Below are positions 45,052 through 58,409 of a stretch of DNA of 64,000 bases, in pieces. The position numbers were made by a program, and so were the translations under genes. The stretch is from NCBI RefSeq assembly GCF_016802725.1, contig NC_052672.1, positions 1,122,001 to 1,186,000 of the forward strand. Direction: 5' to 3'. The notes beneath the pieces are model-generated. The model ran no database searches. It was not told where the DNA came from and saw nothing but the letters and a program-made list of their open reading frames with translations. Position 1 is the first letter of the stretch; every line of letters starts with the position of its first letter. The stretch is from Solenopsis invicta (taxonomy: Eukaryota > Arthropoda > Insecta > Hymenoptera > Formicidae).

Positions 45052-48000
45052 TTATCTTTCTTGCTTATTTTGTTTTATTTGATTAATTTTTTTAGATTTG
45101 GCTTCAATTCTATTTTTCAGCTTGTGAATCAATTCATCCAGTTCGTCCTGATAAACATAAATTAGGATATTACTTTCAAATAATTTTCTTACATTTTGCA
45201 TGTATTTTGTTTGTATATATTCTGTTTAACAGATCTGTTCAAAACGCGACTTGTAAGTTAAATGCTTCCATCTTTTCATCGTTTTGATAAAAACAGAGAG
45301 GTGGAAGCAATTTAACTCGTCAGTTGAGTTTTGAACAGGCCTGCCATACAGCATAGAACATTGAAAGAACACAATTGATCCTTTGTTTAAAATTGGATCT
45401 TTTGATTTTCTAAAATGTACTTTACATATCTAGATATACTACAGGATGTCAGAAAATATTCACTTATGCTCTCGTGAGTTGATGGAGCAAGTCAAACTGA
45501 GAAGAAAAGTCCTTTACTATTTTTCAAAATTCATAATAGTTATCAAGATAAAAATTAGTAAAGTCGCCAAATGAGAACGTACTTTCCCTACCCACCGCAA
45601 GCGGAAACCATCCGTCAGTCACCAAGCTAGAGCCGTGACAGACGGGTAAAAAAGAAGGAACAAATTATAAATGAAAGAAGAACGCCAAGAAGAGTGAGTG
45701 AGATAATGTGCATCAACGAGATGCCGTGAGACCGAAAGCGCAATGGCACAAAAAAATGAAGAGATTTGAGAAAAATGTCGATTACTATCTGGAGAAGGAA
45801 GACAAAGAACACAGAGACGGAAGTATATAGTGGAGAAAGCTAAGGCTTACGCCGAACTGTAAGCTGGAAAAAGAAGAAGAAGAAACATATCAAAACCACA
45901 TACTGCTCATTATTATATTACTTGTAAAAATTTATTATTATATTACTTTTAGAATTTTGATTCCTCGTATCATTAAAACTATCCAATTTTCAACTTAAAT
46001 TTTTTCTAATTGTAAGATTAATGTCTTGTCGTATAACATTGTTTCACATACAATTCGATTCGAATTTCGAGAGCTACAAAATAATTTCAATATATTGTCA
46101 CTGTTTCTTTATTACATTTTATTAAAACTATATTTTTTTAATTATAACATTATCTATGTTTGAAATAAGTAATATTGTATCAATAATATGAAATAACTAA
46201 TTATTGACATCAAATGAGGACAACTCCTTATCTAAGAAATTATACAAATTAATTTTGTATTCTCAAAAATCTATTTTTTTGTTTATTAAAAAATCTATAT
46301 ACATACGAGGACGGCCTGATAAGTAGTAGGATTTGAAATGGAAACGCAATATTCAGCGACATCGGTTTTACTATCATATACCTCCGTCTTTCTAACAACG
46401 CCTGTTAAAATTTTAGCCTATTCCATCGATTAATTTTGTCTTGGCAGCTGATTAAAAAGACCGTCTTCGTCATTTTAGTAAATATGGAAAGAGCAATTTC
46501 TTCCCTGCAAGACATTGTTTCATGTTGGGAATAATCAAAAAAGTCGCTGGGGGCCAAATCTGGAGAATATGGCGGATGGGGGAGCGGTTCGTATCCTAAT
46601 TCGACCAGAAATCCTAGTTCGACCCGATTTTATTTTTGGCCCATAGTGAACAACTGCGGCACCCATCGCGCCGATAACTTTCTCATGCCCAATAAATCAT
46701 GTAGGATATATGCGTCCTATGCGTTCTTTCGAAATATTTACCATGTCTGCTATCTCAAGCACCTTCACCTGACGGTCAGCCAATACAATATCGTGGACTT
46801 TTTCGATAAAATCGTCGGTAGTAACTTCTTTAAGTTGCCCGAGACGGTCATCATCAAAGATGGATGTGTGACCACGACGAAACCCAGCATTCCATCTATA
46901 AGCGGTACTCTTCGAAAGAGCAACATCCCCGTAAACAGCTTCCAATTTTTCTTGGACTTCTTCATACGTTTCCCCGCCCAAATAAAGAAAACGAATCACC
47001 GAATGATATCGCTCTTTTTCCATATTTACGAAAATGATGAAGACGGTCATTTTAATCGGCTGCCAACACAAAACTAATCGACGGAATAGGCTAACATTTT
47101 AAAAGGCGTTGTAAGAAAGATGGAGGTATATGATGGTAAAACCGGTTTCGCTGAATATTGCGTTTCCATTTCAAATCCTACTACGGATCAAGCCATCGTA
47201 TATTATTTCTTTTTAATTTTCAAAATATAATTTGTTCAACATTGTTGTTTTAACATTACAGTAACGTTACAATCACTGAAGAACAATCAATATACTAGAT
47301 TCAGTAGTGTAAAAACATTCAAACTTTAACAGTTAACATTACATGTCTCAATGATGTTCTCTCAATGTTCTATGTATGAGTGAAGTATTAATTAATAGTT
47401 ATAATAAGTTGTCATACTTACTTCGTCGTACGTGTACATCAGAGTACAATGTCGTAGAACTTGCTTCTTACAGCTGATTAAATGTAATGCATGCGGTAAG
47501 CAATAAACGCTATCATCTTGTGAGTTGTTTACCAAAGAGACAAACAAATTGGCTCTACATGTCTCACATTCAAAGTCGCCATCATCTTCCTTTACTTTTT
47601 TCCCTTTCTTCCCTTTTCCATTATCTGGCAAAGGCAATCTTTCTCTATTAGCAAGACCGACATCTTTCAGTTGTTTACGATAATCCAATTCCTTTTCACG
47701 AATCTTTATCACGCTCGGCAATATCTGAAAATACAACATTTTAATATAGTGTTAAATATTCAAAGAATGCTGATTATGTGATAATATATGATTATTTATT
47801 TTAAGGAAATTCTTCCATCTGTTCATATAATATAATAACTTGATGATATTTTGAGAAGTTTAAGATTAATATATAGGCACACACATTCCTGAATTTTTTA
47901 AAAATTTTTGAACGTATAGTTTTTTTTTAAATACACAGCTTTCTATAACATTATGTCTTGTGGGAAAGTCTTAAGTAATTTAATTGTAACAAAATATAAA

Positions 48001-50939
48001 ATATATAAACTTTGAAAAACTTTAATTTAGGCGTTTGTTATTATTAGTTCAATAAACATATTCAAATAAAAACTTTTCATATATTTTTAATCACATGAAA
48101 GAAAACAGAGAAAACAAAAATACAAAATAAAGAACTTCTATTAAAATAAAAAATTTTTAATATAATAACTTTAAATGCCTAAATACAATAATGTTGTAAA
48201 ATACAATAGTTATAGTAATTAAAAAAAACTTACAAAAATGACTTTGATTAAAAATTAGTTAGTGTTACTTAAATGCTAAACAACTTAATCTTTTCATTGT
48301 TTTATTTATTAGAGATCTAGTAGCGCCAAGTTTTGGTTCATGCACGCACGCACGCACATATACATATAAATGAAAAATTATGTGATCTGTGTTACATTTT
48401 TAAATGGAAGAACCTCCTTAATCTTTAATTAATCGTCTAACAATTATAATATAAATTTCGATGTATTCCTACCTGTTTCAATATATCTACGTGAGATCTT
48501 GTGTCATTAATAATATTAAACAACAATCTCTCGAATGAAAAGATGGAAGGTTCACAGCTGTCTTGTATGTCCTGAAAATGTATTTTCTTTTAATATCACC
48601 AATTAATATAGAAAAAAGGTCCATATATAATTATATATAAATATATACAGAATGTAAATAAGTATGTATCAAATATTCTAAGGACGCATTAATCAAGCAT
48701 TTAAAAAAGTTCATATAAACATAGATCTAAATAGTTATAGTAAATTTGATTAAACTGCACTGCAGTACGCATTGATGCACATAGAAGGCACTAACTGAAC
48801 ACTAAATGTAAAAATGATATATTACATATTTTTAAGCCGATTTATGTGTGACGTTTTTAATGTATACTAGTGCGTATTAGTACGTTCAATCAAACTTATT
48901 ACTAGTTTCAAAAATAGGGAAAATTTTATTGTGAAACAGTGGAATATTTTTAAAACAAAGCATAATTTTATATCAAAATATACCAGAATAAAGTATAATA
49001 TATTTCGTAAACTGTTGATTTTTTTACAGCTTTGAAACTTCATTATATAATTTTGAAAAATTGATTCGTTCAAAGATTGATTTTACCATTACTTAACTTC
49101 CTTCAAACCATATAATTTTTGTCTGAAATTGTTTTGATCAATTGTTTCGTTTTTAAGATATTGTTTTATATTTTACAATAAAATTCCCTATTGGCTAGGA
49201 CGCCTGCACAAAAATCCAAAAAATAGAAAGATTCAGGTTAAAAACCTTAGCAGAGGTAATATTTTTCGTAATAGATTTTTTACTTTTTCCAGGATAGGAG
49301 ACCTTAAAGATGTTAGTTAGCATCAATAATATTAAATTAACTAGTCAATTTAATTCTGTGATACATTCTATGGCACTGTAATACGTAAAATGTATAAAAA
49401 GTGCCAGAGGTTTTGGTCTTTCGAATCAAGAACGTAAATTCCTCAAAGTTTGAGGAATTCACGTAACTGTTGACAATTCCGTTCAAACTCAACAGGAGCT
49501 TGCATTACAACTCGGAGTTATCCAGCCATATCTCATCATTTACATCAACTCAGAAAAATTCAGAAGAGTGGATTTTGCTCAATTCGGAAAACAAAGAGTG
49601 AAAATTCGACATGGTTGTCTTTGCTGACCGAATTTAAGGCTTTTGTCTAATCGCCACGGCCATATTGAAGTTGTGACATCATAAGCGTGAAATGACATGT
49701 AATTTTGTCCGACGTGCCACTTGTAAATAAAGATAATTTGGATAAAACAGACTAATCAGATGGCTTTAAAACATTTGTAAAAATAGGTAAAGATTATCCT
49801 TTTTTCCACTTAACAGTCAATAAATAGTCGTAGAAAACAAATAAAGTGAAGCCCACTCAGATAGGAAAACACACAAGATAGCTATTGAAAAATGTGCTTT
49901 TATGTATATAATTCATAAAAACTTTGCTTGCAGTCCATTTTTACGAATTTGGTAAATATGAGACAAGTCATATTTTCACAAGAAACACATAATAACAAAA
50001 TGACATGCACGACAATATCTCATCATCAATCTGTCACGTTTCACGTGTATTAGTTCTAATTTTGTCCGCAACAGAATGTTGCTTCCGTCAACGCGGAGTT
50101 CTCGGCTGAGGCGCCAGGAGCTTTAAAAGAAAGGATTTTTTTATACAAAATCATACGAGTAATAAAAAATGGGTAATGTATGCCAACCTCAAACACAGAA
50201 AATTTTGAGTGAATTTCTGCAAACTATCAACATCGACATCAAGGCCCAATTCACACGCAAAAAAATTTTACATGCGCTAAGCCAAATTTATACGCGTACA
50301 GCTGTTCAATAATTAAATTTTTTTTTGTTAGGCTTTTGGCTCTCTGTCAGTATTGCTCGTTAGAGTTTTCTACATTTGAAAAAGTTCTCATTTCATACAT
50401 ACGAATTATAGAACATCAGTAAAAGACAAAAGTTAACATCAAGTAATAGATTCCCGAGCCAAAAGTAAGTAAATTTTTAACTTTTCTATTTGCTGGTAAA
50501 ATCTATCCTATCCAAGTTTTTTTTGGTGCGTACTTTCATTTTACATTTTGTGATATGTTAAACCAATTCGAAGATTAAATTATTCTGTAATGCATCGGTA
50601 ATTCCCGTTGGTTTAGCATTCTCTTAAGCTAATAAACAAGACAGCGTTTTAGCTTCTTGATATATCATTTGAATTCTATTCTTTTGAGTCTTGTTATACT
50701 TTCGTTTTTCAGAATTACATAATTATTTTAGACAAACTAATTCATCTCATTATTTTGTGCACAAGTATTTTATATTATATGTGTTTTCGTTTTCTTATAT
50801 AATCTTCGTTCATATATACAGAAAAATTAATAAGAATCAAACATAATTTAAGAAATAATTTTTGTTTAAATAAAAAATTTGTTTAAAAAAAAAGATAAAA
50901 TTACATGTGTAATTATATATATATATACACACACACACA

Positions 50940-51009
<70 letters not shown>

Positions 51010-52860
51010 TAATATTAATGTAATCTCAATTTTATTTTGTATAAAGAAAAATAGTACAAAAATAATTTTTCTAATTATTTTTCTTGTTTTTTTATACACA
51101 GATTTTTCTATACAAGAGAAAAAATTCTATATGAACATATTTTACATATTTACATATAATTATATATTAAAAATCTTATATGAAAGATTTTATATCTTTT
51201 GTGTATACATACCTTAAATACTTGTTCCGCAGTTTCTAACCAGGATGATTGTGCGAAATAAACACTTTCTGATACTACGTAGCCGGTACATATGCTTGAC
51301 GTGAACGCTTTTGGAAATACTATTATAAATTGTCCTGGTTCTTGCACGATCTGACATAATGGCACGCCGTTGCTTACTAATAATTCCGGCGGGATCATAG
51401 CAGTATCAGAGGGTAACCATATAATCTTATTTTTGCAATATCGTGGTACCATTTTCAAAAGCGCTTCTCGGAAATTGTTATTATACTCGTCGGGTATCCC
51501 ATACCAAATCTTTTTGGCTCCTGTATGCAGATATTCTATCCAGGGTAGACCATGCGGATCGCGATACCAGCAACAAGCGCTGAATAGCATACCCACGTGT
51601 AATGTTGGCACGGTCACTCCTAGAAATACGAAAGTTACATCGCTTGTATAAGAATGTTATAGATAATACTTCATGGGAAAGAAAAGTACAATTCCATAAT
51701 AAAAAAATTTTAGTAAAATTTTAATGAAATGTTGATGAAATTTCGATGACATTTTGAATTTTGTTTTTTTTTTGGAAAATTTTAATTTATTAAAGTATAT
51801 CTAATCAAATATTAGATATACTATCAGTAATTTTATTGAAGTATCTAATTGAAGTATCTAATAAAATGTTCATTAGATTCATTAAAATTCAATAAAATTC
51901 GTCATTAATTTGTTATTACGAAGTACCTTTGATTTTTCGTTGCATTCTCATAAAAAAATTAACTACAATTTCAATAAAATTTCTTTGTTTTTTTATTAAA
52001 TAATATTAATAATATAAAATTTGAAAGAATTTCACACCAATCTTATAGAAAATGTCTTTCTATGAAATTAATTAATTTTTGAATATGTTATAGTTCTCTT
52101 CATTTCGAACAAATATCTCAATGAGCACAACTTAATCTTATGAGCTGTTTTCCCGCTACAAGCCGTGAAAGGTCCAAATTTAAAAGTATAGGTTTTTCAA
52201 CTTGGGATATGTGATTCTCAGTCAAATATACGTGCATGCGGTATATGTTAGTAGAAGTAAGAACTGTTTCATCACTTCCGTAATATTTAATGACTCTAAA
52301 CACTCTTTGGTGTGTGTATGTGTATGAGTGTGTCAGTAGAGATAAGGCCTCCTTAATTCGTCATTTCCATAATATTTAATGATTCCACACTTTGGGTGCT
52401 TTCCAGCTACGTATACAGGCAACACTATGTAATACAGTGAATCATTTTATCCCTGTTGTTTGTCAATATTAAACGAGAATAAAATGTGTTACATAATATC
52501 GCGTAGCTGGAAAACACTCTTTCTTTGGTGTATGTGTGTATTTGTATGTGTACACAAATACACACAGACACACGTACACGTATACACACTAGAAAAACTT
52601 TAGAGCCATTAAATACTACGGAAGTGAATAACGATCCTTGCTTTCTACTGACACAGCCGCACACACGTACATTCGATTGAAAGTCACATATCCCGAGTCG
52701 AAAATACTTTTACGTGTTAAATATGGACCTTGCGTGGAAATGGCTCATAAGATCAAGTTGTGCTTATTGAGACATTTCAAAATGAAAAGAATTTTAACAT
52801 ATTCAAAAATTAGTCACAGAAAGACATTTTCCATAAGATTAGTACAGTCCTTTAATTTTG

Positions 52861-52892
<32 letters not shown>

Positions 52893-55800
52893 TGCATACA
52901 CGCTCACACACGCATACATGCATGTATACACATGCACATTTTTATTGAATTCTTATTAATGTTGTCTGTTTTTAATTAAATATAAAATAATATTTGGAGA
53001 GAAATATTCTTAAAAGTCGTTGCATATTCATTGAAAATTCATTAGATTTAATTAAAATTTATCTGCTAAGAACGTCTTAATTATAATAAGAAAACTGCAT
53101 ACCCATTAGTGGCCCTAAAGCTCTCAATACAGATCCAGCATTGTTAGTGAGAACTTTAAGATTCCAAGGATGTCTAGCAAATGGGCTATTCTTCGCTACA
53201 GAAAATCCAAATCCACGACCACTCGAATCGATACTTGCTGCATGTACGCAGACGTGACGTTTTCTCTCAGCTACGTGTTTCCAAAATGCATTCTCCACCT
53301 CATCGGCGGAAGCACCTTCTGCTTCATTTCCTCCTTGATTTTCGCCAAACCACATACGTTGCGTATTGCGGGCAATTCGGTAAAAAGCGTTCAACGGCAT
53401 GTTTCTTCCCTTTAATATTACAAATATATGAATATGTATATATGAAATTAATAATTATTGACACAACGTTCGTGAATGACATGGATAAATAGAACAAACT
53501 GAAAAAAAAAAAAAAAATAGAAAAATCGTGTATTATTTTACGATTTTCACAATAGTTAACAAAAAATTAATTTGTGAATCAGTGTGCGTCTGCGCGATTC
53601 GGCAATGAGACAGCCTAACGTTTATGACTTTTTAATGCGTAGCAAGACTGAGAGGAGCACTTTGTAAACAACAATGTGCCACTCGTGCATAGCCTTATTT
53701 GTAAAACATTTTTCCTATCCTACCTCACCGCACGCTAAGAAACTGTAAATATTCGCAAAACTTTATAAATTTTTCGTTAACTATTGCAAAAATTACAAAA
53801 TGATATTTTTCGTTCAGTTTAATCCGCTTTACTTTCACAAACGTTGTGCCAATAATTATCAGAAATCGTGTATATTATGCAAAATAAGGAAAAAGTACTG
53901 GATCTATAAAATATTTTGAAAATACATTGGAGAAAAAAATGTTTCTAACAAACAGAATTATCTGGTATAAGTCCTGTGAATCAATGATTTTTACTGTCAC
54001 TTCAAAATTAAAAATGACTCTAACATGTAACATAAAAATAAATTTATATGATCTAAAATAAAAATGTATTTATATAATTTTATGCAATAAAATATTTTTG
54101 CTTTAATTAATATCATACTAATTACTCTAATTAAAAAAGAATGAAATAAAACCAACCAAATAGAATAAGAAAATCTTATAATAATAAAGTATTTTTAATT
54201 CAAATATGTGAGAAATATATTTCATTTTAAACAAAAACTTTAGTGATATAAAGCTTATTAAATTATACATTGATTTTTAAATACACAAAGATTGCTTGTC
54301 TGAGTAAACGCTTTGATTTTTACGCAAGTTATTTTATGTCAAATACTCCAATAAATAATTTGCTAGCAAATTGGCATCAAACTCATTTAAAGTTCCGATA
54401 CCATCTGTGTCAATAGTAAGTTCATGTTTTCCAAGAAAAGCCTATTACATATTAGGCAGCAAAAACCAAGCAAATTAACTGAGTGATTTAATTGATAATA
54501 TATTTTCACTGTTTTCTATTTATTTTATCGTTTTCAATAGAAAAGATCAGTTTTTGTTCGGAAAATTGAATTTTACTATTGGTATGGATTTTATTATAAA
54601 AATCTAGACGTTTTTTATCTTGCAATCTTGCAAGCAAAAATTATATGTTTGAAACAAATCATTCATAAAAAAAAATTCAATTTTTCACGCTAACATAAAG
54701 TTTATTGCTATTTTGCAAAAATGGAATTATGATCTTTTTACATATTATTCACATATTATACACATATTATTTTACATAATATTCTTCTAATTGTTCTGCA
54801 TATAAAATTATTGAATTATCCAATAGTTTTATGCAGAAGTTATTGAAAAATTAATAGTGTGTAATTGCACATTACAATTGCACAATTTTTTTAAAGCAAT
54901 TATATTTTTTTACATTGACTAACTCATCCGTTATTCTGTGCATAAAAGTATTAAAGTATGATTATCAAAAAATCGATAGTTTTCGAGATATTTTATATTT
55001 TATATTGAAACATGCCAGATTAAAATAGAAAATATAAATTACTGATTTTTTGATGATTTTAATACTTTTATATGCAAAGTAATAAAAAAAATTAAATGTA
55101 AAAAGCACATAATTTCATTTATAAAAATTGGTTATACCTTACAGGTAATCTTAAAAAAGTTGATAATTTTTTTTTTTTAATTAATTTTATCAATTTGTTC
55201 CTTCCAGACTTTTGTTTGAAACATTTTTCCATTAAAAATACTTTTTTCAAGATAATTAACTGTACTTCAAATAAAGCATCATGCTCACGTATGCACAAAA
55301 TAGTGCCAAAAATATTTGTAAGAAATTTTCAATAACATATTTCAAGTATTATTAATTAATAAAAATTGCCAATATATTATATAAAATGTTTTAGAAACAA
55401 TGTGTTTTATCTTTGATGCAAATTTAATTCAAATAGATTTCAAAGATCTTGAATAGAATAGAATAGATTTACTTTAAATTAAAGATTAAAAAATTTTTGT
55501 AAATTGTTCAACTTGAAAAACATACAAAAATATTTTCTAAATCTATCTTCTAAAAATAAGAATGATAGTGAATTAATGTATCTTGTCATACTTTTACAAT
55601 GCATTCTTCAATTTCATCAGAACTGTCCTCATCCTCTTCTTCATCGTTATCATTAGATAACCCCTCTTGCCTTTGTAAGGCTTTGCTTTCTTTTTTCATC
55701 CATTCAGTTTCCACCTGATCAAATAATTTTCCACGTTCCTCTAAACAAATTATTTATAATTTGTAATATAAATTTTTCAGTTTTATAAAATTTATTTGTT

Positions 55801-57485
55801 ATATAAAATATACCTGGGGATAATGTGTCATATGGCAGTAAATATTTACAATAAATATCATCTAGTTTAGTAACACGATCTTGTGCCGATTTTGGTATCT
55901 TCATACCATCCGCGACTTTCTGCCATTTCTTCTTCTCTATAACTTCTTTCAATCCACCTAAGCTTTGAACTGTTTGATATAAGTGAGGTAAATCTACTTC
56001 CATTCCACCAATCTAAAAGAGTTAATAATTAGCAAAGACTAATTTTAAATTTTCTCAAATTATATATATCTATTGTATTTAAAAGAAATAATAAAGTTTT
56101 ACCCATGGAGGCTGAGTCAAAGTAATACTCTGAGTAGCTAAATATTTCTTGATAGCCATCATTTCTTTTACGTTAGGACCCCATCTATGGAGCATGCGAT
56201 GTACATATTGATTATAAGCGGTAAATCTCATATCATCAGACACCTTGCATTCTGGCTAAAAAATTAAAAAAAAAGAGAATCATAATATGTAATTAAAGTA
56301 ACATATACTCCGTCTGTCCAAAAATATGGTATACATTTCTTAAAAAACGTGGGATTAAGGCTCCTGACTCCTTAGCCGAGAACTCTGCATTGACGGTAGC
56401 GATATTCCGTCGCGGACAAAATTAGAACTAATACACGTGAAACGTGACAGATTGACGATGAGATGTTGTCGTGTCATTTTGTTATTATGTGTTTCATTGT
56501 AAAAATATGACTTGTCTCGTATTTACCAAATTCGTAAAAATAAACCGCGAATAAAGTTTCTTTGAATTTTGTACATAAAAGTACATTTTTCACTCCTTTC
56601 AATAGCTATCCGCGTGTTTTCCTGTCTAAATAGGCATCACTTTACGTGCTTTTTACGACTATTTACTGACTGCTAAGTAAAAAAAGGATAGTCGTGACCG
56701 ATATTTAAAAGTGTTTTAAAGCCATCTATTTAGTCTGTTTTATCCAAATTGGCTTTATTTACAAATGGCATGTTTGACAAAATTATGACCGTGTGTTTTC
56801 CTGTTTCAATAGCTTTACTTTACATGCTTTTTATGACTATTTACTGACTGTTAGGCGGAAAAAGGATAGTCGTGTCCGATATTTAGAAGTGTTTTAAAAC
56901 CATCTGCTTAGTCTGTTTTATCGAAATTGGTTTTATTTATAAATGGCATGTTTGACGAAATTACGTGTCATTTCATGCAATTTTTCGCTTCTGACGTCAC
57001 GACTTCAATATGGCCGCGGCGAGTATTCAGGACCCTTAATGAAAGTAATTAATATTTCAATTTTTTTTCTTTTTATATGTAAATAAGTGATAGTTAGGAT
57101 ACAAATAAATAGATGGCGCTGCAATAGTCAAACAAACGTCAAAAGTAATTGACAAATAAACAACTGCGTATTTTAGACAAATCTAAATGACACCCGCTGT
57201 GGTTATAAAATGGCCAATTTTGATCAAAATTGTGATCAAGTGCGTGGAAAAAGTTCGGAATTAAAGCAATTAACACTTAACTAATGTAATAGTATCATGC
57301 AAAAATTGTTACAGTATAAGGAAGACGAGGAACGATCCACCATCAACATTATCATGTTCCATAGAAGCTGTTAAGTCAGCCACATCATTGTTAAACTAAA
57401 ATACTCTCATATGTTATTATTCTTTGTATAACTTTGTATTATTGGATAATTTGTAATTATTTTATAAATAAAATCATTAAATTTG

Positions 57486-57524
<39 letters not shown>

Positions 57525-58372
57525 TCGGACAGGTAAAAAATCCAAATGTATACCATATTTTCGGACGGAGGGAGTATTATTTATAATTTAGTAACTATAT
57601 ATTATTTAGCATATTATGTTATATTTATATTACTTATCTAATACAAATCCAATTTTTATGCCATATTTACCTTAAAATTTGGCGGGGGCACTACTCTACA
57701 TATTCCAAATTTTTCAGCGATCGGTCTTATCTTATCTATATACTCCAATGGATCTTGAAAATCTTTCTCCGACGGATGAAACGTTGGCGCCTCGACCACG
57801 CGAGTTTCATTATTCATTGTTTTTGTGCTTAGAAGAATTGTACTATTGCTTAAAGAGCTTAGCTCTGATCCTTTTTGTTTGTATTTCATTTGTGTCCTAA
57901 AAAATTTGTATCATAAATAAGTGTGAATACATAAAGAAATACAGAATTTTGCGCTGATATTACTTATATTACTTGTGTTATTTAGAACATATAATTTGCC
58001 AAAAATTTGTCTCATAATATATCTTACAATATTCTTCAGAATTTTGCATAATAAATTTATAAAGTTGACTAAAAAACTATTTCTTTAAATTTTTTAGGTT
58101 TTCTATAAAAAATATAAAATGAGAAATCTTAGAATATCAAAATTATATCAGAATTCACAAATATAAATAGGTTTTTTTTAAAGTATAGACTTTCTGAGAT
58201 ATTTTTCCATATTTTTTATAAAGTTTTTTTTTCAGAAATTATAGAATAAGAAAATTCTTATAGAATACATCGGAATCAACATATATAGAGTGTTAGAAAA
58301 ATATGGTATGCACACACACACGCGCGCGCGCGCACGCCCGCACGTACGTGATAGATACATCACACTGACAAT

Positions 58373-58409
<37 letters not shown>

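Larger units (their letters stand above)
56305..57576. mobile_element. Stowaway-like TA-target element carrying family C copy 3
   Basis: Ends TACTCCGTCTGTCCAAAAAT and ATTTTCGGACGGAGGGAGTA are inverse repeats that continue inward as ATGGTATACATTT / AAATGTATACCAT (about 33 bases). The end sequence strikingly resembles the Stowaway-type CTCCCTCCGTCC end of Tc1/mariner MITEs. Bases 57080-57470 hold DNA of unknown coding potential. Family C copy 3 lies nested inside. Confidence 0.7.

Noticed and set aside
53077..53492. Plus-strand frames of 81 and 103 codons
   Set aside because: They overlap the Jarid2 exon 53409-53103 on the opposite strand, whose protein matches the family and whose splice phases fit.
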